Assembly: GCA_963824225.1 (NCBI GenBank)
Contig: CAWGOF010000001.1
Coordinates: forward strand, 372,001-436,000
Length of the DNA: 64,000 nt
Reading direction: 5' to 3'
Source: CAWGOF01 sp963824225
Lineage (GTDB): Bacteria; Acidobacteriota; Polarisedimenticolia; Polarisedimenticolales; Polarisedimenticolaceae
This document shows positions 17,159-27,541 of this stretch, piece by piece. Each line of letters begins with the position of its first letter. Positions within the stretch are counted from its first letter, which is position 1. Position numbers and translations under genes: made by a program. The notes under the pieces are model-generated. The model saw nothing but the letters and a program-made list of their open reading frames with translations. It was not told the origin of the DNA and did no database searches.

Positions 17159-19641
17159 GCGCATTCGACCCGCGGATCGTCGAGCCCAAGTGGCAGGAGC
17201 GCTGGGACCGCGCCGGAGTGTTCCGGGCCGCCGGGCCGCCGGGCGCGGGTCGACCGTTCTACTGCCTGGAGATGCTGCCGTACCCCAGCGGCCGCCTGCA
17301 CATGGGCCACGTGCGGAACTACGCGATCGGCGACGCCGTGGCGCGGTTCGAGCGCATGCGCGGCCGGAACGTGATGCACGTCATCGGCTGGGACGCGTTC
17401 GGCCTGCCGGCCGAGAACGCGGCGATCCAGAACGGGGAGGATCCGCGGCGCTGGACCGAGCGCAACATCGCGGCGATGCGCGCGCAGGTCCAGAGGCTCG
17501 GCATGGGGTACGACTGGACGCGCGAGATCGCGACGTGCGATCCGACGTACTACCGCTGGAACCAGTGGTTCTTCCTGCGCATGCTCGAGCGCGGACTGGC
17601 GTACCGCGCGCGGCGGCGGCTGAACTTCTGCGCCACGTGCGCGACCGTGCTGGCGAACGAGCAGGTCGTCGACGGTCGGTGCTGGCGCTGCGACCAGCCG
17701 GTGCGGCTGCGCGAGTTCGACCAGTGGTTCCTGCGCGTCACGACGTATGCTCAGGAGCTGCTCGACGGGCTCGCCGGACTCGGGTCGTGGCCCGACAAGG
17801 TCCGGACGATGCAGGAGAACTGGATCGGTCGATCGAGCGGCGCGCGCGTGCGGTTCGCGATCGAGGGGCACGACCGGTCGATCGAGATCTTCACCACGCG
17901 CATCGACACGATCTTCGGCGCGTCGTATCTCGCGCTCGCCGCGGAGCATGCGGAGGTCGAGGCTCTCGTGCGTGGCACGGCCGCCGAGCCGGTGGTGCGC
18001 GCGTTCGTCGAGGAGCAGCAGGGTAGGAGCCTGGAGGAGCGGTTCGCCGAGGGTGCGGCGAAGCTCGGGATCTCTACCGGGCGCATGGCGATCCACCCGT
18101 TCAGCGGCGAGAAGATCCCGGTGTGGGTCGCGAACTTCGTGCTCACCGACGTGGGCACCGGCGCGATCATGGGCGTCCCGGCGCACGACGAGCGCGACCT
18201 GGCGTTCGCTCGAGCCTACGGCCTGCCGGTGACGACGGTGATCCGGCGCGACGGGGAGGCGTCGGGCGCGGGCGCGACGCTCGACGCGGCGATGACCGAG
18301 CCGGGTCGTCTCGTGGAGTCCGGGCCGTACAGCGGTCTGGCGTCGGCCGAGGCGACGCGGCGGATGATCGAGGACGCCGAGCGCGCCGGGTTCGGGCGCG
18401 CCGAGACGGTGTTCCGCATCAAGGACTGGGGCGTCTCGCGCCAGCGCATGTGGGGCACGCCGATCCCGGTCGTCGACTGCCAGCGCTGCGGTATCGTCCC
18501 GGTGCCCGACGCCGAGCTGCCGGTCGAGCTGCCGGCCGACACGCCGCTCACCGGCGAGGGCGGATCGCCCCTGGCCAAGGTCGAGTCGTTCGTGGCGACG
18601 CGCTGCCCGCGCTGCGGAGGCCCGGCGCGTCGCGAGACCGACACGATGGACACGTTCGTCGACTCGTCGTGGTACTTCTTCCGATACCTCGACCCAGGGA
18701 ACGATCGCGCTCCGTTCGACGGGGCGGCGATCGCCGGCTGGATCCCGGTCGATCTGTACATCGGGGGCATCGAGCATGCGACGATGCACCTGATCTACAC
18801 GCGATTCTGGACCCGGGTGATGCGCGATCTGGGGCTCGTGCGCATCGACGAGCCGGTGCGGCGCCTGTTCACCCAGGGGATGGTGATCAAGGACGGCGCC
18901 AAGATGTCGAAATCCAAGGGCAACGTCGTCGATCCCGATCGGATGGTCGAGCGCTACGGGGCGGATACGACGCGCCTGTTCTGTCTGTTCGCCGCGCCGC
19001 CGGAGAAGGACCTCGAGTGGAGCGAGGCCGGGGTCGAGGGGTGCCAGCGGTTCCTGGCCCGGATCGCCCGGGCGTTCGAGCGGGCGCGGGCTTGGCTGCC
19101 CGAGACCGGGAGCGCGCCGCCGGCGGACGTGGCGGGCGAGGCGCTCGCGCTGCGGCGCAAGACGCACGACACGATCCGTCGCGTGACCGACGACCTGGGC
19201 GAGCGGATGCGGTTCAACACGGCGGTCGCCGCGATCATGGAGCTGATCAACCAGACGGTCCCGTTGACCGAGCGCGAGAGCCCGGCGCCCGGGATCGCGT
19301 GGGCCGTGCGCGAAGCGTTCGAGGTGCTCGCGCGTCTGCTCGGGCCGCTGGCCCCGCATTTCGCCGAGGAGCTGTGGGAACGGCTCGGACGCACCGGGCT
19401 CGTGCTCGAGGCCGGCTGGCCGACCGTCGATCGCGAGCTGCTCGTCGTCGACGAGGTGACGCTCGTCGTGCAGGTCAATGGCAAGCTGCGCGGCCGTCTG
19501 ACGGTGCCCCGTGGGTGCGCCGAGGCCGACGCCGTGGAGCGCGCCCGCAACGAGCCGAGCGTCGCTGCGTGGGTCGACCGGGGCGCGCTCGACCGCGTGG
19601 TCTACGTTCCGGATCGGCTGCTCAACCTGGTGGTGTCGTGA
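17155..19641 (+). CDS. leuS: Leucyl-tRNA synthetase
   Basis: Class I synthetase, 828 residues. The HIGH-equivalent is HMGH within PYPSGRLHMGHVRNY (about 42-56), the KMSKS loop is KMSKSKGNVVDPDRM (near 583-597), and the CP1 editing domain (GTGAIMGVPAHDERD) lies between. Zinc-type cysteine pairs occur in both the connective and late zinc regions (CATC/CWRC; CQRC/CPRC). The C-terminal anticodon-binding and tail domains are complete. ATGA overlap with nusB and GTGA overlap with lptE imply translational coupling. Close in family to valS at the other end of the window. Confidence 0.97.
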   Translation: MSAFDPRIVEPKWQERWDRAGVFRAAGPPGAGRPFYCLEMLPYPSGRLHMGHVRNYAIGDAVARFERMRGRNVMHVIGWDAFGLPAENAAIQNGEDPRRWTERNIAAMRAQVQRLGMGYDWTREIATCDPTYYRWNQWFFLRMLERGLAYRARRRLNFCATCATVLANEQVVDGRCWRCDQPVRLREFDQWFLRVTTYAQELLDGLAGLGSWPDKVRTMQENWIGRSSGARVRFAIEGHDRSIEIFTTRIDTIFGASYLALAAEHAEVEALVRGTAAEPVVRAFVEEQQGRSLEERFAEGAAKLGISTGRMAIHPFSGEKIPVWVANFVLTDVGTGAIMGVPAHDERDLAFARAYGLPVTTVIRRDGEASGAGATLDAAMTEPGRLVESGPYSGLASAEATRRMIEDAERAGFGRAETVFRIKDWGVSRQRMWGTPIPVVDCQRCGIVPVPDAELPVELPADTPLTGEGGSPLAKVESFVATRCPRCGGPARRETDTMDTFVDSSWYFFRYLDPGNDRAPFDGAAIAGWIPVDLYIGGIEHATMHLIYTRFWTRVMRDLGLVRIDEPVRRLFTQGMVIKDGAKMSKSKGNVVDPDRMVERYGADTTRLFCLFAAPPEKDLEWSEAGVEGCQRFLARIARAFERARAWLPETGSAPPADVAGEALALRRKTHDTIRRVTDDLGERMRFNTAVAAIMELINQTVPLTERESPAPGIAWAVREAFEVLARLLGPLAPHFAEELWERLGRTGLVLEAGWPTVDRELLVVDEVTLVVQVNGKLRGRLTVPRGCAEADAVERARNEPSVAAWVDRGALDRVVYVPDRLLNLVVS

Positions 19642-20153
19642 CGCTCCGCACCGTCGGCGCGGCGCTGGCCCTCGCGGCGTGCGTCGGCTGCGGCTACCGG
19701 CTGTCCGGCACGGGCGCCGGTGTGCTCCCGAGCCACGTGCGCTCGATCGCCGTGCAGCCGTTCACCAACAAGACCGAGCGGCCCGAGATCGAGCAGCGCA
19801 TCACCGAGGCGCTGACGCGCGAGCTGTCGCGGCGCGGCCGGTACCAGCTCGTGGCCGACACCACCACGGCCGACGCCGTGCTCGAGGGCGCGATCACCTC
19901 GTACCGCACGCCGCCCGTCGAGTTCACGTCGGCCGGACGCCAGTCGCGCGTCGAGGCGACGGTGACGCTCCAGGCCACCCTGCGCGAGCGCGCCGGAGAC
20001 GTCGTGCTGTGGAGCCAGAGCGGCCTGATCTTCAAGCAGCCGTTCGACGTCCCGGACTCCGGCGTGTTCGTCGACCAGGAGTCGGCGGCGCTCGACCTCC
20101 TGGCGCGGCAAGCCGCGGACACGCTGGTCACGTCGATGCTCGAGGGGTTCTGA
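19638..20153 (+). CDS. lptE: LptE-like outer-membrane lipoprotein
   Basis: LptE plugs the LptD barrel that places LPS on the cell surface. 171 residues from GTG 19638. A lipoprotein signal is visible, with cysteines at residue 15 (LAAC) or 18 (VGC), followed by GYRLSGTG, the usual LptE opening. The body has VRSIAVQPFTNKTERPEIEQ, RELSRRGRY and GAITSYRTPPV, characteristic of the LptE/LptE-like family. The leuS-lptE-holA order is widely conserved. It supports a diderm cell, as does lptFG at 31.3-33.7 kb. Confidence 0.88.
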   Translation: MTLRTVGAALALAACVGCGYRLSGTGAGVLPSHVRSIAVQPFTNKTERPEIEQRITEALTRELSRRGRYQLVADTTTADAVLEGAITSYRTPPVEFTSAGRQSRVEATVTLQATLRERAGDVVLWSQSGLIFKQPFDVPDSGVFVDQESAALDLLARQAADTLVTSMLEGF

Positions 20154-21203
20154 GTGGCCAAGTCCGCACCACGCTCCGATTCGCGGCAGCTCGTCGCGCG
20201 CGTCGACGCCGAGGCCCGGCAGGGCTGGCCCGCCGGGCTGACGGTGCTCACCGGCGACGATGCGTACCACCTCGACCGCGCGCAGCGCGCGATCCTCGCG
20301 GCCCTCGAGACGGACCTCGATCCGGCGTTCGCCCGCACCGCGTTCGGCGACGAGAAGGTCGATGTGGCCGTGGTCGTGTCCGCGGCGCGCTCGGTCGGGA
20401 TGTTCGCGCCCCGGCGGGTCGTCTTCGTGCGTGACGTCACCGCGCTCGTGGCCGACGACGAGACGCTCCTCGCGCTCACCGACTACGCCGCCGCGCCGCC
20501 GCGGGCGAGCCACCTGATCGTGCGGGCGCCGGCGCTCGACCTGCGGCGCAAGCTGCACAAGGCGCTGGCCCAGGTCGGACGGGTGCTCGAGTTCGTGCTC
20601 CCGGAGGGCGAGGCGCGGTTGGTTCTCGCACGGCAGGCGCTGAGCGAGCTGACGCGCGAGCGCGCGATCCGCCTGGCCCCAGAAGCGGCGCAGCTCCTCG
20701 TCGAGCTGACGGCGGGCGATCTCGAGCGGATCGAGCACGAGCTGGACAAGATCGCCGCGTGGGTCGAGGAGGCCGGGACGGTGATCGACGTTCCGGTCGT
20801 GCTCGACGTCGCCGCGGGAAGTGGGCTCGTCTCGGGCTGGGCCGCGGCCGAGGCGCTGACGCGGCGCGACCGGGCGACGGCGCTCGCCGCGCTGCGGCGC
20901 AACGTGGACGCGGGCGAGGCGCCGCTCAAGATCCTCGGCGCGCTCGCCTGGCGCGCCCGGGTCCTGCTGCAGGCCAAGGCGTTGTCCACGGCGCGCCGTC
21001 CGCTGCGCGAGATCCTGCAGACGACGCGCGCCTGGCGCTTCGAGCCCGACCTCGTCGTCGGCCTCGGACGATTCGCTCTCGACGAGCTCCTCGCATCGCC
21101 CGCGAAGCTGCTCGCTGCCGACCGCGCGCTGAAGAGCACGGCGCTCGCGCCGCGTGCGGTGCTCGAGTCGCTGGCCGACCGCGTCCTGGGGCCCGGCCGA
21201 TGA
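20154..21203 (+). CDS. holA: DNA polymerase III delta subunit (HolA)
   Basis: Clamp-loader subunit that opens the beta clamp. 349 residues starting GTG 20154, directly after the lptE stop (TGAGTG, no gap). Domains: N-terminal delta fold with LTVLTGDDAYHLDRA; lid region LTAGDLERIEHELDKIAAW; C-terminal collar with LKILGALAWRARVLLQAK and ADRALKSTALAPRAVLE. Length and motif order are standard. Ends with an ATGA overlap with guaA. Confidence 0.92.
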   Translation: MAKSAPRSDSRQLVARVDAEARQGWPAGLTVLTGDDAYHLDRAQRAILAALETDLDPAFARTAFGDEKVDVAVVVSAARSVGMFAPRRVVFVRDVTALVADDETLLALTDYAAAPPRASHLIVRAPALDLRRKLHKALAQVGRVLEFVLPEGEARLVLARQALSELTRERAIRLAPEAAQLLVELTAGDLERIEHELDKIAAWVEEAGTVIDVPVVLDVAAGSGLVSGWAAAEALTRRDRATALAALRRNVDAGEAPLKILGALAWRARVLLQAKALSTARRPLREILQTTRAWRFEPDLVVGLGRFALDELLASPAKLLAADRALKSTALAPRAVLESLADRVLGPGR

Positions 21204-22744
21204 GCGGGCACGAGTGGGTCGCGATCCTCGACTTCGGCTCGCAGTACACGCAGCTCATCGCGCGCCGCGTGCGCGAGCTCGGCGTGTACAGCGAGGTCCT
21301 GCGGTTCGACGCACGTCTGCCGCTCGACCGCGGCGGACCGCTGCGCGGCGTGATCCTGTCCGGGGGGCCGGATTCGGTGTGGCGGGACGGCGCACCCGTT
21401 CCGCATCCGAGCGTGCTCGAGCTCGGTGTCCCGGTGCTCGGGATCTGCTACGGCATGCAGTGGATCATGCACGCGCGCGGCGGCCGGGTCGAGCCGGCGT
21501 CCGAGCGCGAGTTCGGCCCGGCGACGATCCAGGTCCTCGTAGCGGACGCGCGGCTGTTCGGCGATCTGGCGCGCGATCAACGCGTGTGGGCCAGCCACGG
21601 CGACCGAGTCGACTCCGTGCCGGACGGGTTTCGTACCGTCGCCAGCAGTCCGAGCGCGCCGTTTGCGGCGGTCGAGGACCCGGCGCGAGGCTGGTACGGC
21701 GTGCAGTTCCACCCCGAGGTCGAGCACACGGAGCACGGGCGTGCGATTCTGCGAAAGTTCCTGTTCGACGTCTGCGGGTGCCGTGGGGACTGGACGATCC
21801 GCTCGTTCGTGACGCAGGCCGTGGCCGAGATCGCCGCACGCGTGGGCGACGGGCGGGTGGTGTGCGGGCTGTCGGGCGGGGTCGATTCGGCGGTGATGGC
21901 CGTGCTGCTCGAGCGCGCGCTCGGGCCGCGCCTCGCGTGCATCTTCGTCGACAACGGCCTGCTGCGTAAGGCCGAAGCCGAGCAGGTCGTCGGCGATTTC
22001 CGCGAGCGCTACGGCATCCCGGTGCGCCAGGTCGACGCCGGGGCGCGGTTTCTGTCCCGCCTGGCGGGCGTCGAGGATCCGGAGCGCAAGCGTAAGATCA
22101 TCGGCGAGACGTTCATCGAGGTGTTCGAGGAGGCGGCGTCCGAGTTCGAGGACGCACGGTTCCTGGCCCAGGGCACGATCTACCCCGATCGTATCGAGTC
22201 GGCGTCGGTGCGCGGCCCGTCGGCGACGATCAAGACGCACCACAACGTCGGGGGACTCCCCGAGCGCATGCGTCTGGCGCTCGTCGAGCCGCTGCGCGAT
22301 CTGTTCAAGGACGAGGTGCGAGCGCTGGGGATCGAGCTCGGGCTCGATCCGGCGTTCGTCGAGCGGCACCCGTTCCCCGGCCCGGGCCTGGCGGTGCGTA
22401 TCGTGGGCCAGGTAACGGCCGAGCGCGTGCGCATGCTGCAGGAGGCCGACGCGATCTTCCTCGACGAGCTGCGGCGCGCCGACCTGTACCGGGCCACGGC
22501 GCAGGCGTTCGTCGTCCTGTTGCCGGTCCGCACCGTCGGCGTGATGGGCGATTACCGGACGTACGAGCATGTCGTCGCGCTGCGCGCCGTCGAGACCGCC
22601 GACTTCATGACCGCCAACTGGGCGCGGCTCCCGCACGAGCTCCTGGCGCGCGTCTCGGGGCGCATCGTGAACGAGGTGCCGGGGATCAACCGCGTGGTGT
22701 ACGACGTCACGAGCAAGCCGCCCGGCACGATCGAGTGGGAGTGA
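21200..22744 (+). CDS. guaA: GMP synthase (glutamine-hydrolysing)
   Basis: Converts XMP to GMP. 514 residues: class I glutamine amidotransferase domain (nucleophile in GICYGMQ near residue 83; catalytic FHPEVEHTE) then an ATP pyrophosphatase domain with the PP-loop CGLSGGVDSAV (about 230), TIYPDRIES, THHNVGGLPE and the C-terminal dimerisation part ending PPGTIEWE. ATG 21200 overlaps the holA stop as ATGA. The next gene, dnaE, begins 29 bases downstream. Confidence 0.97.
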   Translation: MSGHEWVAILDFGSQYTQLIARRVRELGVYSEVLRFDARLPLDRGGPLRGVILSGGPDSVWRDGAPVPHPSVLELGVPVLGICYGMQWIMHARGGRVEPASEREFGPATIQVLVADARLFGDLARDQRVWASHGDRVDSVPDGFRTVASSPSAPFAAVEDPARGWYGVQFHPEVEHTEHGRAILRKFLFDVCGCRGDWTIRSFVTQAVAEIAARVGDGRVVCGLSGGVDSAVMAVLLERALGPRLACIFVDNGLLRKAEAEQVVGDFRERYGIPVRQVDAGARFLSRLAGVEDPERKRKIIGETFIEVFEEAASEFEDARFLAQGTIYPDRIESASVRGPSATIKTHHNVGGLPERMRLALVEPLRDLFKDEVRALGIELGLDPAFVERHPFPGPGLAVRIVGQVTAERVRMLQEADAIFLDELRRADLYRATAQAFVVLLPVRTVGVMGDYRTYEHVVALRAVETADFMTANWARLPHELLARVSGRIVNEVPGINRVVYDVTSKPPGTIEWE

Positions 22745-22773
22745 CCGACGACGCCCGTGATAGGATGACGCCC

Positions 22774-25700
22774 ATGGCGTCGGTCCCGCCCTCGTTCGTT
22801 CACCTGCACAACCACACGACGTACTCGCTGCTCGATGGCGCGCAGCGCATCGACGAGATGTGTGCCCGCGCCGCCGCGGACGGGCAGACGGCGCTCGCGA
22901 TCACCGACCACGGCAACCTGTTCGGCGTGATGGACTTCGCGAAGAAGGCGCGGCGCCACGGGATCCATCCGATCCTGGGGATCGAGGCCTACGTCGCGCC
23001 GGGCGCGCGTCACGAGCGCCAGGCGTCGGTCGTGCCCGGAGTGGGCAACAAGAACTACTTCCATCTGGTGCTGCTGGCCGAGAGCTACGTCGGGTACAAG
23101 AACCTGGTCAAGCTGGCGACGGCGGGCCATCTCGAGGGGTTCTACTACCGTCCGCGGATCGACAAGGAGCTGCTGCGGACGCACTCCGAGGGTCTCGTTG
23201 CGCTGTCGGCGTGCCTGGCCGGGGAGGTGCCGACGCTCCTGCGCGCGGGACAGTTCGACGCGGCGCGGCGCGCCGCCGCCGAGTTCCGCGACCTGTTCGG
23301 CGAGGGCCGGTACTGGCTCGAGCTCCAGGATCACGGTATCGCCGAGCAGCATGCGGTCAACGAGCTCCTGCCGGGCCTGGCGCGCGAGCTCGGGATCCCG
23401 CTCGTGGCCACGAACGATTGCCACTACCTGCTCCCCGAAGATCACGAGGCCCACGACGTGCTCGTGTGCCTGCAGACCGGCACGACCGTGTCGAACCGCA
23501 AGGGCTCGGCGTACACGCGTCAGCACTACCTGAAGTCGCGGGCCGAGATGGCCCAGCTGTTCGCCGGGCTGCCCGCGGCCGTGGAGAACACGGCGGCGGT
23601 GGCCGAGCGCTGCCGGTTCGCGTTCGAGAAGCAGCCGCTCCAGCTGCCCGATTTCCCGGTCCCCGCGGGCTTCGACGTCGCCGGGTACTTCGAGAAGGTG
23701 GCGCGGGACGGGCTGGCCGAGCGTCTTTCGCGGCTCGAGGAGGAGTGTGCGGCCGGCCGGCTGCGCCATCCGATCTCCGACTACCGCGAGCGGCTGGACG
23801 TCGAGATCCGGGTCGTGCGGCAGATGGGCTACGCGGGGTACTTCCTCATCGTCTGGGACTTCATTCGCTTCGCCCGGGAGGCCGGGATCCCGGTCGGCCC
23901 CGGTCGCGGATCGGCCGCCGGATCGCTGGTGGCGTACTGCTTGCGCATCACGGATATCGATCCGTTGCAGTACGACCTGCTGTTCGAGCGCTTCCTGAAC
24001 CCCGAGCGCATCAGCATGCCGGACATCGACATCGACTTCTGCTTCCGCAAGCGTGAGCGCGTGATCGACTACGTGACCGGCAAGTACGGCCGACCGAACG
24101 TGGCGCAGATCATCACGTTCGGGACGATGGCCGCCCGCGCGGTGATCCGCGACGTCGGTCGCGTGCTCGAGATCCCGTACGCCGAGGTCGATCGCATCGC
24201 CAAGCTCGTGCCGGCGCAGCCGGGCAAGGAAGTCACGATCGACATGGCGATGGAGGAGGTCCCGCCGCTGCGCGAGGCGTACCAGGCGGATCCGAAGGTC
24301 AAGGAGCTGCTCGACGTTGCGCGGCGGCTCGAGGGGTTGACGCGCCACGCATCGACGCACGCCGCGGGCGTGGTCATCGCCCCGCGGCCGATCGTCGAGT
24401 TCGCGCCGTTGTATCGGGGCAAGGAGGGCGACGAGGTCACGACGCAGTGGGCCAAGGACGAGATCGAGGAGATCGGCCTGCTGAAGATGGACTTCCTCGG
24501 GCTCAAGACGCTCACGCTGCTCGACGATGCCGTGGCGTCGATCGTCGCCGCGACGGGCGTGCGCGTCGACCTCGATCGGCTGCCGCTCGACGATCCTCGG
24601 GTGTACGACCTGTTCGGCCGCGCACGCACGGCGGGGATCTTCCAGTTCGAATCCGAGGGGATGAAGGACATCCTGCGCCGGCTCAAGCCCGAGCGATTCG
24701 AAGACCTGATCGCGCTGAACGCGCTGTACCGTCCGGGTCCGATCGGCGGGGGCCTGATCGACGACTTCATCAAGCGTCGGCATGGCAAGGTCAAGGTGCG
24801 CTACCCGCATCCGCTGCTCGAAGAGATCCTGCGCGAGACGTACGGCGTGATCGTGTACCAGGAACAGGTCATGCAGATCGCGTCGGTGCTCGCCGGGTAC
24901 TCGCTGGGCGAGGCGGACATCCTGCGCCGGGCGATGGGCAAGAAGCAGGCCGAGGTGATGGAGGCCGAGCAGCAGCGGTTCGTCGAGCGCGCGCGCGCCC
25001 GCGGCATCGGTGCCGAGCCGGCGACGAAGGTGTTCGACCTGATGGCGTTCTTCGCCGGCTACGGGTTCAACAAGTCGCATTCCGCGGCGTACGCGCTCGT
25101 GGCGTACCAGACCGCGTGGCTCAAGGCGAACCATCCGGTGCATTTCATGTCCGCGCTGCTGACGAACGACAAGAGCAACACGGACAAGCTGGTCAAGTAC
25201 ATCGGCGAGTGCCGCGAGATGGGGATCGAGGTCCTGCCACCGGACGTCCGCGCGTCGGGCCTCGACTTCACCGTCGACGGGTCGAGGATCCGGTTCGGGT
25301 TGTCGGCGATCAAGAACGTCGGCGAGGGCGCGATCCGGTCGATTCTCGACGCGCGCGCGTCGCGCGGGCGCCTCGAGTCGCTGTACGAGCTGTGCGAGGC
25401 GGTCGATCCGCGCCAGGTGAACAAGCGCGTGCTCGAAGCCCTGGTGCAGTCAGGAGCGCTCGACGGACTGGGCGCGTCGCGCGCCGCGCTGCAGACCGCG
25501 ATCGATGCGAGCCTCGACCTGGGACAGAAGCGGCGCGCCGAGCGCGAGGCCGGGCAGACGAGCCTGTTCGGTGGCGACGTCCCTGATGCAGAGTCGCCGC
25601 CGGTCGAGATGCCGGACGTTCCGGATTGGGACGAGCGCACGCGCCTCGCCGGGGAGAAGGCATCGCTCGGGTTCTACGTCTCGGGCCACCCGCTGAGCAG

Positions 25701-26343
25701 CTATCGCGAGCTGCTCGACGAGTTCGGCACGCACACGACGGCGACGCTGCGAGAGGCCGAGTCCGCGACCGAGGTGGCGATCGGCGGCGTGCTGAACGAG
25801 CCGCGACGGCGCAAGTCGCGCAAGGGGGAGTGGTGGTGCACGGTGTCGCTCGAGGACCTCACCGGGAGCGTCGAGATCCTCGTGTTCCCCAAGGCCTACA
25901 CCGCGTGCCAGGCGGTCCTCGCGCCCGAGGCGCTGGTGATGGTCACGGGGCGCGTGGAGATCGACGAGGACCGCGTGCGGGTGATGGCCGACGCGCTGTG
26001 CCCGCTCGATCGGCTGCGCGAGCGGCAGGTCGAGTCGGTCCAAGTGCGTCTCGACGCCCCGGCCCTCGATGACGAGCTGGTCGACCGCCTGCTGCGGACC
26101 GTCGAAGCCCACCGCGGAGAAGCCCGGTTGTACTTCGAGGTCGCCCGTCCCGGGGCGTACCGGCTCGTCGCCCTGGCCGAATCGACCCTGCGCGTCGCTC
26201 CGAGCCGGCAGTTTGCGCTCGATGTCGAGGCCGTGGTCGGTCCGAACCGGCTCCGGTTCCAGAGCAAGGCTCTCGTGGGACCGGACTCCGGCCCGATGCG
26301 CCGGCCGGGGCGGCCCCAATTGAACGTTCCGGGGGGCGGCTGA
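22774..26343 (+). CDS. dnaE: DNA polymerase III alpha subunit (DnaE)
   Basis: Replicative polymerase, 1189 residues. N-terminal PHP domain (FVHLHNHTTYSLLDG), palm with the catalytic aspartates in PDIDIDF (near residue 418), fingers with IMEQ-type YQEQVMQIA, GYGFNKSHSAAYA, then helix-hairpin-helix and an OB fold (VEILVFPKAY). A beta-clamp binding motif QTSLF is near residue 930, ahead of the OB fold. ATG 22774 is chosen because it directly precedes the PHP domain; ATG 22765 is an alternative. DnaE1-type domain order, and no intein is seen. Confidence 0.96.
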   Translation: MASVPPSFVHLHNHTTYSLLDGAQRIDEMCARAAADGQTALAITDHGNLFGVMDFAKKARRHGIHPILGIEAYVAPGARHERQASVVPGVGNKNYFHLVLLAESYVGYKNLVKLATAGHLEGFYYRPRIDKELLRTHSEGLVALSACLAGEVPTLLRAGQFDAARRAAAEFRDLFGEGRYWLELQDHGIAEQHAVNELLPGLARELGIPLVATNDCHYLLPEDHEAHDVLVCLQTGTTVSNRKGSAYTRQHYLKSRAEMAQLFAGLPAAVENTAAVAERCRFAFEKQPLQLPDFPVPAGFDVAGYFEKVARDGLAERLSRLEEECAAGRLRHPISDYRERLDVEIRVVRQMGYAGYFLIVWDFIRFAREAGIPVGPGRGSAAGSLVAYCLRITDIDPLQYDLLFERFLNPERISMPDIDIDFCFRKRERVIDYVTGKYGRPNVAQIITFGTMAARAVIRDVGRVLEIPYAEVDRIAKLVPAQPGKEVTIDMAMEEVPPLREAYQADPKVKELLDVARRLEGLTRHASTHAAGVVIAPRPIVEFAPLYRGKEGDEVTTQWAKDEIEEIGLLKMDFLGLKTLTLLDDAVASIVAATGVRVDLDRLPLDDPRVYDLFGRARTAGIFQFESEGMKDILRRLKPERFEDLIALNALYRPGPIGGGLIDDFIKRRHGKVKVRYPHPLLEEILRETYGVIVYQEQVMQIASVLAGYSLGEADILRRAMGKKQAEVMEAEQQRFVERARARGIGAEPATKVFDLMAFFAGYGFNKSHSAAYALVAYQTAWLKANHPVHFMSALLTNDKSNTDKLVKYIGECREMGIEVLPPDVRASGLDFTVDGSRIRFGLSAIKNVGEGAIRSILDARASRGRLESLYELCEAVDPRQVNKRVLEALVQSGALDGLGASRAALQTAIDASLDLGQKRRAEREAGQTSLFGGDVPDAESPPVEMPDVPDWDERTRLAGEKASLGFYVSGHPLSSYRELLDEFGTHTTATLREAESATEVAIGGVLNEPRRRKSRKGEWWCTVSLEDLTGSVEILVFPKAYTACQAVLAPEALVMVTGRVEIDEDRVRVMADALCPLDRLRERQVESVQVRLDAPALDDELVDRLLRTVEAHRGEARLYFEVARPGAYRLVALAESTLRVAPSRQFALDVEAVVGPNRLRFQSKALVGPDSGPMRRPGRPQLNVPGGG

Positions 26344-26389
26344 TAGCATGTAGGGTTTGCGGCACGCGCGAGCGGTTGCGGGAGATTCG

Positions 26390-27541
26390 ATGGCGCACTC
26401 CGGACGGCATCTCTTCACGTCGGAATCGGTGACCGAAGGTCACCCGGACAAGATCGCGGACCAGGTGTCGGACGCGGTGCTCGACGCGATCCTGGCCCAG
26501 GACCCGACCGCGCGGGTGGCGTGCGAGACGCTCGTCACCACCGGGCTGTGCCTGATCGCCGGGGAGATCACGACCCACACGTACGCCGACCTGCCGGCCG
26601 TGGCGCGACGGACGATCCGCGACATCGGATACACCGACGCGCGGTTCGGCTTCGACTACGAGACGTGTGCCGTCTTGTCGTCGATCGACGAGCAGTCGCC
26701 GGATATCGCGATGGGTGTCGACACCGGCGGGGCCGGCGACCAGGGACTGATGTTCGGCTACGCGTGTCGCGAGACGCCCGAGCTGATGCCGCTGCCGATC
26801 ATGCTCGCGCACCGTCTGTCACGGCGCCTCGCGGAGTGCCGGCGCGGCGGGCTCGTCGACTTCCTGCGCCCCGACGGAAAGTCGCAGGTCACGGTGGAGT
26901 ACGAGAACGGCATGCCCCGGCGCGTCGAGGCGGTCGTCGTGTCGACGCAGCACGAGCCCGGTGTGTCGCATGCCCGGATCGAAGATGCGGTGCGATCCAT
27001 GGTGATCGACCCGGTCGTTCCGGCCGAGCTGCTCGACGCGGGAACCAAGGTGTACGTCAATCCCACGGGGCAGTTCGTCGTCGGTGGCCCGAAGGGGGAT
27101 GCGGGAGTCACCGGACGCAAGATCATCGTCGACACGTACGGCGGCATGGGCCACCACGGCGGGGGCGCGTTCTCGGGCAAGGACCCGACGAAGGTCGACC
27201 GCTCGGCGTGCTACATGGCGCGCTACGTGGCGAAGAACGTCGTCGCCGCCGGCCTGGCCGATCGCGCCGAGGTCCAGCTGGCCTACGCGATCGGCGTGGC
27301 CGAGCCCGTGTCGGTCATGGTGAACACGTTCGGTACCGGGCGTGCTCCGGAGGATCGGCTGGCCGAGCTCGTGCGCCAGCATTTCGACCTCACGCCTCGG
27401 GGCATGATCGAGCACCTGGACCTGCGCCGGCCGATCTATCGGGCCACGGCAGCGTACGGCCACTTCGGGCGGTCCGAGCCCGGCTTCACGTGGGAGCTGA
27501 CCCGCGTCGCCGAGAGCCTGGCCGCGGACGTCAAGGTCTGA
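26390..27541 (+). CDS. metK: S-adenosylmethionine synthetase
   Basis: Makes SAM from methionine and ATP. 383 residues starting at ATG 26390 with GGGAGA five bases upstream. Signature sequences are present: FTSESVTEGHPDKI, GAGDQGLMFGYA, DGKSQVTVEY, the phosphate loop GGGAFSGKDPTKVDRS and YAIGVAEPVS. The 46-base gap from dnaE is too short for a SAM riboswitch. TTGAAC at 26320 with GATAGC at 26342 could be a weak promoter. The stop is shared with the next gene as CTGA. Confidence 0.96.
   Translation: MAHSGRHLFTSESVTEGHPDKIADQVSDAVLDAILAQDPTARVACETLVTTGLCLIAGEITTHTYADLPAVARRTIRDIGYTDARFGFDYETCAVLSSIDEQSPDIAMGVDTGGAGDQGLMFGYACRETPELMPLPIMLAHRLSRRLAECRRGGLVDFLRPDGKSQVTVEYENGMPRRVEAVVVSTQHEPGVSHARIEDAVRSMVIDPVVPAELLDAGTKVYVNPTGQFVVGGPKGDAGVTGRKIIVDTYGGMGHHGGGAFSGKDPTKVDRSACYMARYVAKNVVAAGLADRAEVQLAYAIGVAEPVSVMVNTFGTGRAPEDRLAELVRQHFDLTPRGMIEHLDLRRPIYRATAAYGHFGRSEPGFTWELTRVAESLAADVKV

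Noticed and set aside
26344..26389. SAM riboswitch upstream of metK
   Set aside because: Only 46 bases separate dnaE and metK, too short for any known SAM riboswitch.
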